64,000 nt of DNA from Pseudomonas saudimassiliensis (GTDB lineage Bacteria > Pseudomonadota > Gammaproteobacteria > Pseudomonadales > Pseudomonadaceae). The notes under the pieces were generated by a model. That model was not told the DNA's origin, did not search any database, and saw nothing but the letters and a program-made list of their open reading frames with translations. Location: NCBI RefSeq assembly GCF_000939975.1, contig NZ_LK391969.1:1086693-1150692 (forward strand), in the 5' to 3' direction. Every line of letters starts with the position of its first letter. Within the stretch, counting starts at the first letter, position 1. The translations under genes and the position numbers were made by a program. Of this stretch, positions 18,555 to 27,280 are shown one piece after another.

Positions 18555-19871
18555 ATGTCACAATCCACATCTTCTCCCCTCCCGCACATCGTCGTAGTGG
18601 GCGGCGGGGCGGGTGGCCTTGAACTGGTCACTCGCCTCGGCCGCACCCTGGGCAAACGCAAGCGCGCCCGCATCACCCTGATCGACGGCAACATGACCCA
18701 CATCTGGAAGCCGCTGTTGCATGAGGTCGCGGCCGGGTCGCTCAATGCCACCGAGGAGGAGCTGAACTACGTCGCCCAGGCCAAGTGGAACTGCTTCCAT
18801 TTCCAACTGGGCTGCATGACCGCTGTCGACCGGGACCGGCGGCAGGTGCTGCTGGCCCCGATCCAGGATGACAACGGCGAAGACCTGATCCCCGCCCGGG
18901 AAGTGCCCTATGACTACCTGGTGATCGCCGTTGGCAGCAAGACCAACGATTTCAATACCACCGGTGCCGCCGAGCATTGCCTGTTCCTCGATACCCGCGC
19001 CCAGGCCGAGCGCTTCCACACCCGGCTGATCAACCAATACCTCAAGGCCCAGGTCCGCGGCGAGACGCTACCTGCCGAATCGATCAACGTGGCCATCATC
19101 GGCGCCGGGGCGACCGGCGTGGAACTGGCCGCGGAACTGCACCACGCGGCGCTGATGCTACGCTCCTACGGGCTGGACCGGGTGCGTCCGGAGGATCTGA
19201 ATATCAACCTGGTGGAAGCCGGCCCGCGCATCCTCCCCGCCCTGCCCGAGCGCCTGGCCAACCGCGCAGCGGCCACCCTGCATGGGCTGGGCGTACAGAT
19301 CCGCACCGGCTCGCCGGTCAGCGAGGTCAAGGCGGACGGCCTGCTACTGGCCGATGGGCAATTCATTCCCGCCTCGCTGAAGGTCTGGGCTGCCGGTATC
19401 CGCGCGCCGGCGTTCCTTACCCAGCTCGGCCTGGAAACCAACCGCATCAACCAGTTGCTGGTCGACAAGACCCTGCGGACCGGGGACGAGCGGATCTTCG
19501 CCTTTGGTGACTGCGCCGCCTGCCCCATGGATGAACCGGGCACCTTTGTGCCTCCCCGAGCCCAATCAGCCCACCAGCAGGCGACCTTGATGAGCCGCAA
19601 TCTCGGCGAACTGCTAGCGGGCCGGCCGTTGAAGGAATACCGCTACCGCGATCACGGCTCGCTGATCTCCCTGTCCAGCTTCAGTGCGGTTGGCAACCTG
19701 ATGGGCAACCTGACCGGTAGCATCACCCTGGAGGGCTGGCTGGCCCGTATGTTCTATATCTCGTTGTACCGGATGCACCAGACCGCCCTGTACGGCCTGC
19801 CACGCACCGTCATGCTGATGCTAAGCGACCGTATCGGCCGCAGCACCGAACCCCGCCTCAAGCTCCACTGA
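18555..19871 (+). CDS. ndh: Type II NADH dehydrogenase (NDH-2)
   Basis: This 438-residue FAD enzyme oxidises NADH and reduces quinone at the inner membrane without pumping protons. Two Rossmann motifs are visible, GGGAGGLE near residue 18 for FAD and IIGAGATGVELAAEL near the middle for NADH. The RIFAFGDCAACP motif contacts FAD, and the hydrophobic C-terminal part (TLEGWLARMFYISLYRMHQ) binds the membrane. The length matches E. coli Ndh (434 aa). The start at 18555 was chosen because similarity begins there; the open frame extends upstream without support. Confidence 0.93.
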   Translation: MSQSTSSPLPHIVVVGGGAGGLELVTRLGRTLGKRKRARITLIDGNMTHIWKPLLHEVAAGSLNATEEELNYVAQAKWNCFHFQLGCMTAVDRDRRQVLLAPIQDDNGEDLIPAREVPYDYLVIAVGSKTNDFNTTGAAEHCLFLDTRAQAERFHTRLINQYLKAQVRGETLPAESINVAIIGAGATGVELAAELHHAALMLRSYGLDRVRPEDLNINLVEAGPRILPALPERLANRAAATLHGLGVQIRTGSPVSEVKADGLLLADGQFIPASLKVWAAGIRAPAFLTQLGLETNRINQLLVDKTLRTGDERIFAFGDCAACPMDEPGTFVPPRAQSAHQQATLMSRNLGELLAGRPLKEYRYRDHGSLISLSSFSAVGNLMGNLTGSITLEGWLARMFYISLYRMHQTALYGLPRTVMLMLSDRIGRSTEPRLKLH

Positions 19872-19883
19872 GGCCAGCGGCGT

Positions 19884-19914
19884 TGAATGCAGCGGGCGCT
19901 TCGCGCTGCATTCA
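19884..19914 (+). terminator. Hairpin after ndh
   Basis: TGAATGCAGCG at 19884-19894 pairs perfectly with CGCTGCATTCA at 19904-19914 around a 9-base loop, 12 bases after the ndh stop. It lacks a U-run, so it may be a weak or factor-assisted terminator. Confidence 0.5.
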
Positions 19915-19978
19915 CCCGCCATTCCCGTCGCGTTTTCGCGACTCCTTGGATTAATGCAACGGAAGCTCAAATTCGGGC

Positions 19979-20006
19979 TTGACAGCCCAGCCCTGGCCGG
20001 TAAAAT
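19979..20006 (+). promoter_or_regulatory. Promoter of the tRNA-Asn/Pro/Lys operon
   Basis: A consensus TTGACA (19979-19984), a 16-base spacer and TAAAAT (20001-20006) lie 67 bases before the first tRNA. The sequence after the -10 is GGCGCGCC, a GC-rich discriminator typical of stable-RNA promoters under stringent control. Confidence 0.8.
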
Positions 20007-20072
20007 GGCGCGCCTCAGCAGGGGATATGTGGCACCAACCCACAGTAACTTGCCGAGGCTTTTCAAGGTAAT

Positions 20073-20148
20073 TCCGCGATAGCTCAGTTGGTAGAGCAAA
20101 TGACTGTTAATCATTGGGTCCCAGGTTCGAGTCCTGGTCGCGGAGCCA
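20073..20148 (+). tRNA. tRNA-Asn (GTT)
   Basis: This 76-nt cloverleaf has acceptor arms TCCGCGA/TCGCGGA, a D-loop with AGCTCAGTTGGTAGAGC, the anticodon GTT in ACTGTTAAT, the T-loop GGTTCGAGTCC and an encoded CCA end. It is the first gene of a three-tRNA operon. Confidence 0.97.
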
Positions 20149-20160
20149 TCTTGTGAAGAT

Positions 20161-20237
20161 CGGGGTATAGCGCAGTCTGGTAGCGCGCCTGCTTTGGGAG
20201 CAGGATGTCGGGAGTTCGAATCCCCCTACCCCGACCA
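20161..20237 (+). tRNA. tRNA-Pro (TGG)
   Basis: This 77-nt tRNA has acceptor CGGGGTA paired with TACCCCG, anticodon TGG within CTTTGGGA, T-loop AGTTCGAATCC and an encoded CCA. It lies 12 bp after tRNA-Asn. Confidence 0.97.
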
Positions 20238-20250
20238 TTTTTTTGAGCAT

Positions 20251-20326
20251 GGGTCGTTAGCTCAGTTGGTAGAGCAGTTGGCTTTTAACCAATTGGTCGT
20301 AGGTTCGAATCCTACACGACCCACCA
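20251..20326 (+). tRNA. tRNA-Lys (TTT)
   Basis: This 76-nt tRNA has acceptor GGGTCGT/ACGACCC, anticodon TTT within GCTTTTAAC, T-loop GGTTCGAATCC and an encoded CCA. It is the last of the three tRNAs; no U-tailed terminator hairpin is obvious after it. Confidence 0.97.
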
Positions 20327-20540
20327 CTCAAAACCTCTTTTGCATTACTCTCCTCCTAGTTTAATTTCTGCTTCTCTGGCGCATCCGTGCCTGAATCCTC
20401 GTTTTTCTATCAATCACCACGCCCCCCCCCAGAAGCATTACGTGCTCTTTGATCGATGAACCCCCAACAGGTTTACATCGACCACATACAAGCAGCACGC
20501 CACCCTCCCGCTTTCCCATCAGCCATTCCAAAAGCAATGG

Positions 20541-20653
20541 GACGGTGCTGGGCAGTGGCCTTTGGCGAACCGTGTGCGGCCATGGACGGCCGCACACGAG
20601 CGCCACGGACGGCACGGGTGCGTGTTCGCCAAAGGCCACTGCCCAGCACCGTC
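20541..20653. repeat. Perfect 30-bp inverted repeat with nested palindrome
   Basis: The arms at 20541-20570 and 20624-20653 are exact reverse complements over 30 bp (outer ends GACGGTGCTGG and CCAGCACCGTC). The 53-bp interior holds a second perfect palindrome, CGTGTGCGGCC (20571-20581) with GGCCGCACACG (20588-20598), around a six-base loop. The whole can fold as a long hairpin with a branched top. It has no coding content. It looks like a REP/MITE-type element, but no terminal duplication was found. Confidence 0.85.
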
Positions 20654-20704
20654 TAACGCACCACTTCCTGCACTACGCAGCCGCCAAAACTCCCTAGAAA
20701 CAAC

Positions 20705-20726
20705 AAACCCGCCAATTGGCGGGTTT
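20705..20726 (-). terminator. Rho-independent terminator of pckA
   Basis: AAACCCGCC and GGCGGGTTT form a perfect 9-bp stem with an AATT loop, 21 bases past the pckA stop on the minus strand. It is followed by the T-rich GTTGTTTC on that strand. Confidence 0.8.
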
Positions 20727-20747
20727 GCAGTACAGCCAGGGCCAGCC

Positions 20748-22292
20748 TTACAGCTGCGGACCCGCCTGAATGATAGACTCGGCCACCTCGAACTTCTTGA
20801 AGTTCTCGATGAACAGCCCTGCCAGATCCCGCGCCGCGGCATCATAGGCGGCCTGATCAGACCAGGTGTTGCGCGGATTGAGCAGCTTGGCATCAACGCC
20901 CGGCACCGCCTTGGGCACGTCCAGATTGATCACCGGCACGTGCTCGGTCTCGGCACCGACCAGGGCGCCGGACTGAATGGCAGCGATGATGGCGCGGGTA
21001 GTCGGAATGCTGAAACGGCTGCCGACACCGTAGCCACCGCCGGTCCAACCGGTGTTGACCAGGTAGACCTTGCTGCCAAAGGCGTTGATACGCTTGATCA
21101 GCAGCTCCGCATACTCGCCGGCCGGACGCGGGAAGAAGGGCGCACCAAAGCAGGTGGAGAAAGTGGACTTGATGCCACCACCCGAACCCATTTCGGTGGA
21201 GCCGACCAGCGCGGTATAGCCGGACAGGAAGTGGTAGGCAGCCTGTTCATTGTTCAGGATGGATACCGGCGGCAACACACCAGTGAGGTCACAGGTGAGG
21301 AAGATAATGGCGTTCGGCTCACCAGCCAGGTTGGCTTCAACCCGCTTCTCGACGTGCTTGAGCGGATAGGCGGCACGGGTGTTCTGGGTCAGGGATACGT
21401 CGGTATAGTCGGCCTTGCGGCTCTCTTCGTCGATGATGACGTTTTCCAGTACCGCACCGAACTTAATCGCGTCCCAGATGATGGGCTCATTCTTCTGCGA
21501 CAGGTCGATGCACTTGGCGTAGCAACCACCCTCGATATTGAAGACGACACCTTCACCCCAACCGTGCTCGTCGTCACCGATCAGGTTACGCGCCGGATCA
21601 GCGGACAGGGTGGTCTTGCCGGTACCGGACAGACCGAAGAACAGCGTGGTATCGCCGTCATCGCCCACGTTGGCGGCGCAGTGCATGGGCAGCACGTCCT
21701 TGGCCGGCAGCAGGAAGTTCTGCACCGAGAACATGGCCTTCTTCATTTCCCCGGCGTACTGCATACCAGCCAGCAGCACCTTGCGCTGGGCGAAATTGAT
21801 GATCACGCAGCCATCGCTGTTGGTGCCATCACGCTCGGGCTCGCAGACGAAGTGCGGCGCATTCCGGATTTGCCACTCGTCCTTGCCAGCCGGGTTGTAC
21901 TGTTCCGGGTTGATGAACAGGGTCCGGCCGAACAGGTTGTGCCAGGCGGTCTCGGTTTCCATCACCACCGGCAGGTAATGCTCAGGGCTGGCACCGACGT
22001 GCACATGGGAAACGTAGCTTGGACCCTCGGCCAGGTAGTCTTCCACGCGCGTCCACAGCGCATCGAACTTGTCCGCCGGGAACGGCCGGTTGATCGGACC
22101 CCAGGCGATGGCGGAGCTGGTGGACGGCTCGTCAACAATGAACCGGTCCATCGGCGACCGGCCGGTGCGTTCGCCCGTCTTGACGACCAGAGCGCCAGTG
22201 TCGGCCAGATGACCTTCGTTGCGCTGGACCGCCAGCTCGATCAGCTCGGCAATGCTCAGGTCATTGAATGTTGTATTGGTTGCTTGGGTCAT
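20748..22292 (-). CDS. pckA: Phosphoenolpyruvate carboxykinase (ATP)
   Basis: This 514-residue enzyme converts oxaloacetate and ATP to phosphoenolpyruvate and CO2, the first step of gluconeogenesis. The kinase P-loop [11 protein letters not shown] and the metal-binding DDEHGWG motif are intact, as are the oxaloacetate-site segments near the N-terminus (TGERTGRSP). The start is ATG 22292, with GAGGA about 10 bases before it. A clear terminator follows. The hslR-hslO operon lies behind it on the same strand, as in P. aeruginosa. Confidence 0.97.
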   Translation of the reverse strand: MTQATNTTFNDLSIAELIELAVQRNEGHLADTGALVVKTGERTGRSPMDRFIVDEPSTSSAIAWGPINRPFPADKFDALWTRVEDYLAEGPSYVSHVHVGASPEHYLPVVMETETAWHNLFGRTLFINPEQYNPAGKDEWQIRNAPHFVCEPERDGTNSDGCVIINFAQRKVLLAGMQYAGEMKKAMFSVQNFLLPAKDVLPMHCAANVGDDGDTTLFFGLSGTGKTTLSADPARNLIGDDEHGWGEGVVFNIEGGCYAKCIDLSQKNEPIIWDAIKFGAVLENVIIDEESRKADYTDVSLTQNTRAAYPLKHVEKRVEANLAGEPNAIIFLTCDLTGVLPPVSILNNEQAAYHFLSGYTALVGSTEMGSGGGIKSTFSTCFGAPFFPRPAGEYAELLIKRINAFGSKVYLVNTGWTGGGYGVGSRFSIPTTRAIIAAIQSGALVGAETEHVPVINLDVPKAVPGVDAKLLNPRNTWSDQAAYDAAARDLAGLFIENFKKFEVAESIIQAGPQL

Positions 22293-22457
22293 CAAACTTC
22301 GTCCTCTTCGGCTTGACCGAAATATCCACAAGACCGATGGATTCGGCCTCAGCACCTGGGTTTTTTACAGCTCTATGGAAACAGCGCCATCACCGCGCCA
22401 GCCCGGCATTATGCCAAAGTTTTGACCGCGACGCTAAAGCAAGGGCGTCACGGCCGA

Positions 22458-23339
22458 TCAATGCAGGCTCTGGGCGTGGTCACGGGCCTTGTCGAACAGC
22501 TCGGCCAAGGCCGCCTGGTCGAACCGATAACGGGAATTGCAGAACTGGCAATCGACTTCTATTTCACCGCCGCGCTCTTCCAGCAGCAGGAACGCATCCT
22601 CCCGCCCAAGACTGACCAGCGCGTTGCCGGATCGTTCCGAGGAGCAGCTGCACCGAAAGCTAACGGAACGCTCCTCAAACAGCCTCACGTCCTCTTCATG
22701 GTAGAGCCGATGCAGAATGGTCTGGTTATCCAGCGCCATCAGTTCCTCGACGGTAAGGGTGTCGGCCAGCACGCTGAGGCGATTCCAGGTCTCCTTGCGC
22801 TCCGCCGGATCGGTCTGGCGGTCGGCGGGCAACGCCTGCAGCATGAAGCCCCGGGCAGTGCGCCCATCGGCCAGCAGGCGGAAGCGGCTCGGCAGCTGCT
22901 CGGAGCTGTCAAAGTAGCCCGCCAGGGCCTCGGCGAGGGACTCACCCTGCAGGGCAACGACTCCCTGGTAGCGTTGGCCCTGGTCCGGCTCCACGGTGAT
23001 GGCCAGCACGCCATCGGGCATGAGCTCGGCCATGCCTTCGCCACTGAGGTCGTCCTGATAGCGGGCGATGGCCCGGACTTCCTGCTGGCTGGAACATTCG
23101 ACCATCAACGTGGACAGCGGCCCGGAAGAGCGCGCCTGCATGACCAGCAGACCATCGAACTTGATTGCGCTGGACAGCAACACCGCCGCAGCGAGCAGCT
23201 CGCCCAGCAGCGCCTTTACCGGCTCGGGATAATCGTGCTTGGCTAGAATTTCGCTATAACTCTGGTTCAGCGAGACCAGTTCGCCGCGCACGTCGGCGTG
23301 CTCGAACAGGAAACGCTGGCTGACATCCTGGGACGACAT
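22458..23339 (-). CDS. hslO: Redox-regulated chaperone Hsp33
   Basis: This 293-residue holdase chaperone is activated by oxidative unfolding. Its zinc-thiol switch is intact: C230-x-C232 (CSC) and C264-x-x-C267 (CQFC) in the C-terminal domain. The start at ATG 23339 fits the family; an in-frame ATG 12 codons upstream lacks a ribosome site. It lies 36 bp after hslR, so both heat-shock genes are likely co-transcribed. Confidence 0.95.
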   Translation of the reverse strand: MSSQDVSQRFLFEHADVRGELVSLNQSYSEILAKHDYPEPVKALLGELLAAAVLLSSAIKFDGLLVMQARSSGPLSTLMVECSSQQEVRAIARYQDDLSGEGMAELMPDGVLAITVEPDQGQRYQGVVALQGESLAEALAGYFDSSEQLPSRFRLLADGRTARGFMLQALPADRQTDPAERKETWNRLSVLADTLTVEELMALDNQTILHRLYHEEDVRLFEERSVSFRCSCSSERSGNALVSLGREDAFLLLEERGGEIEVDCQFCNSRYRFDQAALAELFDKARDHAQSLH

Positions 23340-23375
23340 GGCTTGCACCTTGGAAAAAACCCCGATTATACCCAA

Positions 23376-23783
23376 TCACTCATCGGAAAGTGTGTTGCGC
23401 TCGTCGCGAAAACGGTGGATCTGCCGCCGCTGCTTCTTGGTCGGGCGATGCTCACTAATCAGCCCGCCGGCCCCAGCGGCCCGGCGCTGCGCCGCAGCCG
23501 CTTCGCGTTGTTCGATGCTGGCCGGCGTTTCCTCGTACAGCGTCTGGGCTTCCGGCGCCCCACGGCGCACCATGGACAGCTCGCGGATAACAACCGTGCG
23601 GGCGTCGAAGCCCTGGCGGACCTGCACTTCGTCACCTACCTTGGGCTCCTTGCTCGGCTTGCAACGCTCGCCCCGGTAATGCACCTTGCCCCCTTCTATC
23701 GCGGCCCTGGCCAGCGCCCGGGTCTTGAAAAACCGCGCCGCCCAGAGCCATTTATCCAGCCGCGGCTTGCCATCTTCGCTCAT
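23376..23783 (-). CDS. hslR: Ribosome-associated heat-shock protein Hsp15
   Basis: This 135-residue protein has an N-terminal S4 RNA-binding domain (RLDKWLWAARFFKTRALARAAIE, from about residue 8) and a basic C-terminal tail. Hsp15 binds 50S subunits that carry a trapped nascent chain and helps recycle them. A ribosome site AGGAG precedes the ATG. The rimB gene diverges from it across 112 bp. Confidence 0.93.
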   Translation of the reverse strand: MSEDGKPRLDKWLWAARFFKTRALARAAIEGGKVHYRGERCKPSKEPKVGDEVQVRQGFDARTVVIRELSMVRRGAPEAQTLYEETPASIEQREAAAAQRRAAGAGGLISEHRPTKKQRRQIHRFRDERNTLSDE

Positions 23784-23895
23784 CGGGTCTGTACTCCTGT
23801 GGATTCTGTCTAAAGGAAACCTCGGGCCAGTGTATCAAGCTTGTTGAAATTCCGATCTTGGCCCATGATGCGCGGCATCTTGAGGGGGTAACCTG

Positions 23896-24366
23896 ATGAA
23901 GACATTCGACCATCTGACGGTGATTGGCCTGCGCGAGTGGATCGGCCTGCCCGGGCTCGGCATTCCCAAGCTCCGCGCCAAGATCGACAGCGGCGCCAAG
24001 ACCTCGGCCCTGCACGCCAGCGATATCGAGACCTTCGAGCGTGACGGTGAGACCTGGGTCCGTTTCAAGGCCCATACCGGCACGCCACGCAAACCCCGCG
24101 ACACCGATTGCGAGGCGCGCCTGATCGATATCAAGCGGGTCAAGAGCTCCAACGGCCACCAGCAGGAACGTCACGTCATCCGCACACCGCTGGTGCTGGG
24201 CGACAAATGCTGGGACGTGGACTTCACCCTGACCTGCCGCAAGTCGATGCGCTACCGCGTGCTGCTGGGTTGCAGCGCCATGCTCGATGGCCAACTGGTC
24301 ATCAATCCCGGACTACGCTTTGTCCAGGACCAACCCGAGACCCATCTCTTTCATTCAGAAGGCTGA
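23896..24366 (+). CDS. rimB: RimB-like retropepsin-type protease
   Basis: This 156-residue protein belongs to the family annotated as ATP-dependent zinc protease, with a retropepsin-like fold. The putative active-site segment AKIDSGAKTSALHA is near residues 33-46. In Pseudomonas the gene is coupled to rimK, and RimB is thought to influence ribosomal S6 modification. It ends nine bases before rimK. The small rimA gene of the Pseudomonas rimABK operon is not seen in front of it. Confidence 0.85.
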   Translation: MKTFDHLTVIGLREWIGLPGLGIPKLRAKIDSGAKTSALHASDIETFERDGETWVRFKAHTGTPRKPRDTDCEARLIDIKRVKSSNGHQQERHVIRTPLVLGDKCWDVDFTLTCRKSMRYRVLLGCSAMLDGQLVINPGLRFVQDQPETHLFHSEG

Positions 24367-24375
24367 AGAAACACC

Positions 24376-25281
24376 ATGAAAATTGCGGTATTGTCGCGCA
24401 ACGCCAATCTCTACTCTACCCGCCGCCTGGTTGAAGCCGGACGGGAGCGCGGCCACGAGGTGCGGGTGATCGACACCCTGCGTGCCTACATGAACATCGC
24501 CAGCCACAAGCCGAGCATCCATTACAAGGGCTCGGAGCTGGAGCAGTTCGATGCGGTGATCCCGCGCATCGGCGCCTCCATCACCTTCTATGGCGCAGCG
24601 GTGCTGCGCCAATTCGAGATGATGGGCGTCTTTCCACTGAACGAGTCGGTGGCCATCAGTCGCTCCCGCGACAAGCTGCGCTCCCTGCAGCTGCTGTCGC
24701 GCAAGGGCGTGGGCCTGCCGGTAACCGGCTTTGCCCATTCACCCGACGACATTCCCGATCTGATCAACATGGTGGGCGGCGCGCCGCTGGTGATCAAGCT
24801 GCTGGAAGGGACCCAGGGCATCGGCGTGGTCATGTGCGAGACCGAGCAGGCCGCCGAGTCGGTGCTGGAAGCCTTCATGGGCCTGAAGGCCAACATCATG
24901 GTGCAGGAATACATCCGCGAGGCGGGCGGAGCGGATATCCGCTGCCTGGTGGTGGGCGAGAAGGTGATCGCCGCGATGAAGCGCCAGGCCAAGCCCGGCG
25001 AGTTCCGCTCCAACCTGCACCGCGGCGGCAGTGCCAGCCTGATCAAGATCACCCCCGAGGAGCGCATGACCGCGGTGCGCGCCGCCAGGGTGATGGGCCT
25101 GAACGTGGCAGGGGTGGATATCCTGCGCTCCAATCACGGCCCGGTGGTCATGGAGGTGAACTCCTCACCGGGGCTTGAAGGTATCGAGTCGACTACCGGC
25201 AAGGATGTCGCCGGGCTGATCATCGAATATATCGAGAAGAACGCCCGCCCGAATCAGACCCGCACCAAGGGCAAGGGCTGA
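24376..25281 (+). CDS. rimK: Ribosomal protein S6 glutamate ligase RimK
   Basis: This 301-residue ATP-grasp ligase adds glutamates to the C-terminus of ribosomal protein S6; the E. coli protein has 300 residues. The preATP-grasp domain is at 1-100. The ATP-grasp motifs include [11 protein letters not shown] and the catalytic metal segment [15 protein letters not shown] near the C-terminus. The last 28 bases overlap the convergent CtaG-like gene. Confidence 0.95.
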   Translation: MKIAVLSRNANLYSTRRLVEAGRERGHEVRVIDTLRAYMNIASHKPSIHYKGSELEQFDAVIPRIGASITFYGAAVLRQFEMMGVFPLNESVAISRSRDKLRSLQLLSRKGVGLPVTGFAHSPDDIPDLINMVGGAPLVIKLLEGTQGIGVVMCETEQAAESVLEAFMGLKANIMVQEYIREAGGADIRCLVVGEKVIAAMKRQAKPGEFRSNLHRGGSASLIKITPEERMTAVRAARVMGLNVAGVDILRSNHGPVVMEVNSSPGLEGIESTTGKDVAGLIIEYIEKNARPNQTRTKGKG

Positions 25282-26033
25282 TTGCGGGTCAGCCGGCCGC
25301 CGGCCAGCAGCAGGCCCAGCAACAGCATCTCGACCAACGCACCGGAGTAGTACATCAGCTGCGCAGCCGCCTCGATCTGCGCAGCCGGATATCCCACCGC
25401 GACTGGCCAGTGATAGCCATACATGAGTTTGCTGAGCACCGAGTGGGCAGCGATGGCACCCAGCAGCGCCGCTAACCGCAGCTGCCAGCTGGCCCGATGG
25501 GCCATGCGATCCGGGCCGCCCAGCACCGCCTGGCAAAACAGGTATCCCGCCAGGATGAAATGCAGGTGTACCAGATGATGCAGCGCCGCCGATTGCAGGC
25601 TCGCGGCATATAACGGCGTGGCATACAGCAGGTACATACCGCCCACATTCACTACCAGGGCGGTGACCGGGTGCAGGAAAAAGGCACTCAGGGCGCCGCT
25701 GAACAGGCGCGCCAGCGGCCGTGCAGCGGTGACCGGCAAGCTGCGCAGCAGCAGCGTGGCCGGCGCAGCCAGCACCAGCAGGAGCGGCGCCACCATGGCC
25801 AGCAACATGTGCTGCCCCATATGCCAACGCAGATCCAGGTGCCCCTGGTGCATGACGCCTGGCACCAGGCCGATGCCCAGCAGCAGGCTGCCGCCCAACC
25901 AGCAATTGACCCGCAACCACGACCAGCGGCGACCCTGCCCCCACTGCTGCCAGACCGCCAGCAGATAACCCACCGTGGCGGCGGCGATCAGCAGCAACAT
26001 GACCTGCGAAAACAGCTGGTGGCCGGGGTTCAC
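25254..26033 (-). CDS. CtaG-family cytochrome oxidase assembly-like protein
   Basis: This 259-residue polytopic protein has about seven transmembrane helices and matches the caa3-type oxidase assembly factor CtaG of the Bacillus type. Conserved histidines lie in WHMGQHMLL and HHLVHLHF. It starts with GTG that overlaps the TAG stop of the DUF2243 gene by one base. No oxidase subunits are adjacent. The 3' end overlaps rimK by 28 bp tail to tail. Confidence 0.85.
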   Translation of the reverse strand: MNPGHQLFSQVMLLLIAAATVGYLLAVWQQWGQGRRWSWLRVNCWLGGSLLLGIGLVPGVMHQGHLDLRWHMGQHMLLAMVAPLLLVLAAPATLLLRSLPVTAARPLARLFSGALSAFFLHPVTALVVNVGGMYLLYATPLYAASLQSAALHHLVHLHFILAGYLFCQAVLGGPDRMAHRASWQLRLAALLGAIAAHSVLSKLMYGYHWPVAVGYPAAQIEAAAQLMYYSGALVEMLLLGLLLAGGRLTRNQPLPLVRV

Positions 26034-26482
26034 TACACCTGCCTCGCACGCCGCCAGAGCGCATAGCCCAGCAGGAGCAGCACCAGCGCGATGCCGTTCC
26101 AGGTGAGGTCGTACCAGAGCAGCGGCACGTCATAGCGGATCTGATGGATGCGCAGCAGTTTATGACTGACGATACCGTCGAACAATTGGAAGCCGCCCGC
26201 GCCCAGCAGCAGGCCGGCCCAGGCCTGGCGAACCCGCAACCGGTGCTGGCGGGCCAGGCGCAGCAACAGCAGGCTGCCGGCGACCAACGCCAGCAACTCG
26301 GCGGCATGCAGCAGACCATCGGAGAGAATGCCGACGAAAGGCGTTGCCCGATCGAAGAAGTGGTGCCACTGCAGTATCTGGTGAAACAGGATCTCGTCCA
26401 CCGCCGCCATCACCCCGGCACCCAGGGGTAGCGCGCAGAGCAGGGAGTGCCGGGCGTCAGCCGGCGCGTACGTATTCGTCAT
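26033..26482 (-). CDS. DUF2243 membrane protein
   Basis: This 149-residue protein has four transmembrane helices and the DUF2243 pattern: a histidine-rich first loop (FHQILQWHHFFD) and a second loop FDGIVSHKLLRIHQIR. The paired histidines suggest metal or haem contact, but no function is established. Translation is coupled to the CtaG-like gene, which suggests the two act together in the inner membrane. Confidence 0.83.
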   Translation of the reverse strand: MTNTYAPADARHSLLCALPLGAGVMAAVDEILFHQILQWHHFFDRATPFVGILSDGLLHAAELLALVAGSLLLLRLARQHRLRVRQAWAGLLLGAGGFQLFDGIVSHKLLRIHQIRYDVPLLWYDLTWNGIALVLLLLGYALWRRARQV

Positions 26483-26533
26483 AGCGGGCCTCGAATCAGC
26501 GTACTGGGCCTGATTTGAGACCGGCGGTGAAGT

Positions 26534-27214
26534 CTATCGTTCAGCCGACGGGGCGGCCGTCAGCGCGGCGGCGAGGGTGAGGTAATCCTCCACCGCCGCG
26601 AATTCCTCGGTATCGCGCAGTGCGCCCTGGCTGTCGGGTTGGCGCACCGCCAGCAGCTGGGCAATGCCATATTCCCGCGCGGCGCGCAGAATACCCAGGC
26701 CATCGTCGATGAACAGGGTGCGCTGCGGATCGAATTCCACCTCGGCCCGCAGCGCTTGCCAGAAAGCCTGCTCTTCCTTTGGATAGCCGAAATCATGGGA
26801 GCTGATCAACCGCTGGAAATAGGTGCGCAGCTCCACCCGCTCCATTTTCAATGACAGCGCGTCGCGGTGGGCGTTGGTAATCAGGATCACCTGTCGGCCG
26901 CTTTGCTGCAGCGCCCTCAGGAAGATATCCGCATCTGGCCGCAGGCGGATGAGGTGAGCTATCTCGCGCTTGAGCTCGACGATCGGCAGGCCCAGTTCCC
27001 GGGTCCAGAAATCCAGGCAGTACCAGTCCAGCTTGCCCTGAATGCGATCCATCAGCGGATGGATCTCGCGCTTGGCCCAGGCCAGCGACTGGCCATGGTG
27101 CTCGGCATAGCGCTGGGGCAGGTATTCGACCCAGAAATGATTGTCGAAATGCAGGTCGAGCAGCGTGCCGTCCATATCCAGCAGGACGGTGTCGATGGTG
27201 TTCCAGTTAAGCAT
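26534..27214 (-). CDS. yrfG: YrfG-like HAD hydrolase (GMP/IMP nucleotidase)
   Basis: This 226-residue HAD phosphatase has nucleophile D13 and acid D15 in DMDGT, the ITNAHRDAL motif II, and FIDDGLG as motif IV. The sequence agrees with E. coli YrfG (222 aa), a purine 5'-nucleotidase. The frame stays open for another 209 codons upstream, but that part is antisense to nudE and is not coding. It diverges from nudE, the usual neighbour in gammaproteobacteria. Confidence 0.88.
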   Translation of the reverse strand: MLNWNTIDTVLLDMDGTLLDLHFDNHFWVEYLPQRYAEHHGQSLAWAKREIHPLMDRIQGKLDWYCLDFWTRELGLPIVELKREIAHLIRLRPDADIFLRALQQSGRQVILITNAHRDALSLKMERVELRTYFQRLISSHDFGYPKEEQAFWQALRAEVEFDPQRTLFIDDGLGILRAAREYGIAQLLAVRQPDSQGALRDTEEFAAVEDYLTLAAALTAAPSAER

Positions 27215-27280
27215 GCATGGTTGGGCTTTGGGGAATGGGACGGCTATGATAACAAACCAGCCATCGATCACGGAGCCAGC

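Larger units (their letters stand above)
20327..20747. other. Non-coding stretch between tRNA-Lys and pckA
   Basis: These 421 bases contain short open frames on both strands but none with a convincing ribosome site or recognisable protein. What can be seen is the 113-bp inverted-repeat element at 20541-20653 and the pckA terminator at 20705-20726. I see no duplicated tRNA 3' end and no integrase remnant. Confidence 0.7.

Noticed and set aside
20449-20697. Short open frames in the gap between tRNA-Lys and pckA
   Set aside because: They read through a perfect inverted repeat, lack ribosome sites, and give repetitive peptides unlike known proteins.
20073-20747. tRNA cluster as an integration site of a mobile element
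   Set aside because: No integrase, no repeated tRNA 3' end and normal flanking genes were seen.
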